DNA from: Burkholderiales bacterium
Lineage (GTDB): Bacteria; Pseudomonadota; Gammaproteobacteria; Burkholderiales; Burkholderiaceae_C
NCBI GenBank assembly: GCA_027484405.1
Contig: JAIXTA010000018.1
Location: forward strand, 16,775-80,774
Direction of reading: 5' to 3'
Length of the DNA stretch: 64,000 bases
Positions 63,064 to 64,000 of this stretch are shown in pieces. A program made the position numbers and the translations under genes. Positions within the stretch are counted from its first letter, which is position 1; the number at the start of each line of letters is the position of its first letter. The notes under the pieces are model-generated. The model was not told the DNA's origin and did not search any database. It worked only from the letters and a program-made list of their open reading frames with translations.

Positions 63064-63531
63064 ATGCCACGTCGTCGTGAAGTTCCCAAGCGCGAGATCC
63101 TGCCTGATCCGAAGTTCGGGAACGTCGAACTCGCCAAGTTCATGAACGTTGTGATGCTCTCCGGCAAGAAGGCTGTTGCCGAAAGCATCGTCTACGGTGC
63201 GCTGGACCAGATCCAGGCCAAGGGCAAGGACCCGCTGGAGGTCTTCGGCACCGCGATCAACAACGTCAAGCCGATCGTTGAAGTGAAGTCCCGCCGTGTG
63301 GGCGGTGCGAACTACCAGGTTCCGGTGGAAGTTCGCCCGGTGCGCCGTCTGGCGCTGTCCATGCGCTGGATCCGCGAGGCGGCAAAGAAGCGTGGCGAGA
63401 AGTCGATGGCCCTGCGTCTGGCAGGTGAGCTGATCGAGGCGGCCGAAGGCCGTGGCGGTGCCATGAAGAAGCGTGACGAAGTGCACCGCATGGCCGAAGC
63501 CAACAAGGCGTTCAGCCACTTCCGCTTCTGA
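63064..63531 (+). CDS. rpsG: 30S ribosomal protein S7
   Basis: A 155-residue S7 with all expected blocks ([20 protein letters not shown] at the N-terminus, [20 protein letters not shown], and [15 protein letters not shown] at the end). S7 nucleates assembly of the 30S head and in some bacteria represses its own operon by binding the rpsL-rpsG intergenic region. AAGGAAG precedes ATG 63064. fusA follows after 117 bp. Confidence 0.98.
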   Translation: MPRRREVPKREILPDPKFGNVELAKFMNVVMLSGKKAVAESIVYGALDQIQAKGKDPLEVFGTAINNVKPIVEVKSRRVGGANYQVPVEVRPVRRLALSMRWIREAAKKRGEKSMALRLAGELIEAAEGRGGAMKKRDEVHRMAEANKAFSHFRF

Positions 63532-63645
63532 TCGCCCGGGCGATCGGCGCAAGCTCCTCCTCGCGCTCCCAAGCAAAGCGTCCGTAACCGGGAAGACACG
63601 CTGCACGGCGATCCTGTGCAGCCTTCCCCTCGCAAGAAAGTTTGA

Positions 63646-64000
<355 letters not shown>

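Noticed and set aside
63531..63546. Palindrome GATCGCCCGGGCGATC after rpsG as a terminator
   Set aside because: There is no T-run and it lies inside the rpsG-fusA operon, so termination there would be unlikely.

Overview
The window is a GC-rich, gene-dense chromosomal segment from a betaproteobacterium, most likely order Burkholderiales. The evidence is the combination of a PhaM-type granule protein, DUF3567 and DUF3717 proteins, a fused indolepyruvate ferredoxin oxidoreductase, an NtrY/NtrX-like pair whose regulator lacks the AAA+ domain and sits next to rsmB and trkAH, and a standard rpsL-rpsG-fusA string. The genus cannot be settled from sequence alone. I found no tRNA, rRNA, CRISPR array, prophage or insertion sequence.

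Layout. 1-10.9 kb: small accessory genes (VOC proteins, two AraC regulators, a set of unknown small proteins, an MFS transporter, a YciB-like membrane protein, a GFA protein) ending in an FTR1 iron permease behind a perfect Fur-box palindrome. 10.9-17.2 kb: a secreted alpha/beta hydrolase, a FIST protein with PhaM, an alanine-rich membrane protein, a fumarylacetoacetase-family hydrolase and a DUF3108 protein. 17.1-26.4 kb: an SDR, a class I/II aminotransferase, the 1185-residue IorAB fusion and a TonB-dependent receptor. 26.7-36.3 kb: type II secretion genes in the order K-L-M-N-D-E-F, headed by an MFS gene and without C, G, H, I or J. 36.4-45.6 kb: a degenerate GGDEF protein, rsmB, a DUF4390 protein, an NtrYX-like two-component system, trkA, trkH and a DUF3567 protein. 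45.7-53.8 kb: an HNH protein, an exporter, a Nudix hydrolase, a class D beta-lactamase and, convergent to it, creBCD with a cre-tag-like site before creD. 53.9-62 kb: an HIBCH-like hydratase, DUF3717, a lipoprotein metalloprotease with IPT/TIG repeats, a DMT exporter and an S41 protease lipoprotein. 62.3-64 kb: the str operon promoter, rpsL, rpsG and the start of fusA.

The least expected content is intergenic. One family of about 105-bp AT-rich elements with a central hairpin occurs four times (5.87, 27.9, 49.5 and 53.85 kb). Three copies end 1 to 6 bp from the stop codon of a minus-strand gene, always in the same orientation, so they look like mobile or inherited 3'-UTR modules. A second family of about 60-bp near-palindromes occurs three times (14.9, 19.3 and 58.8 kb). 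The 520-bp gap at 19.2-19.7 kb stacks one of these, a CACAGAT-type inverted repeat, a second copy of the last 12 codons of the iorAB gene and a run of GC-rich palindromes. This suggests that the 3' end of that gene was replaced or extended by recombination.
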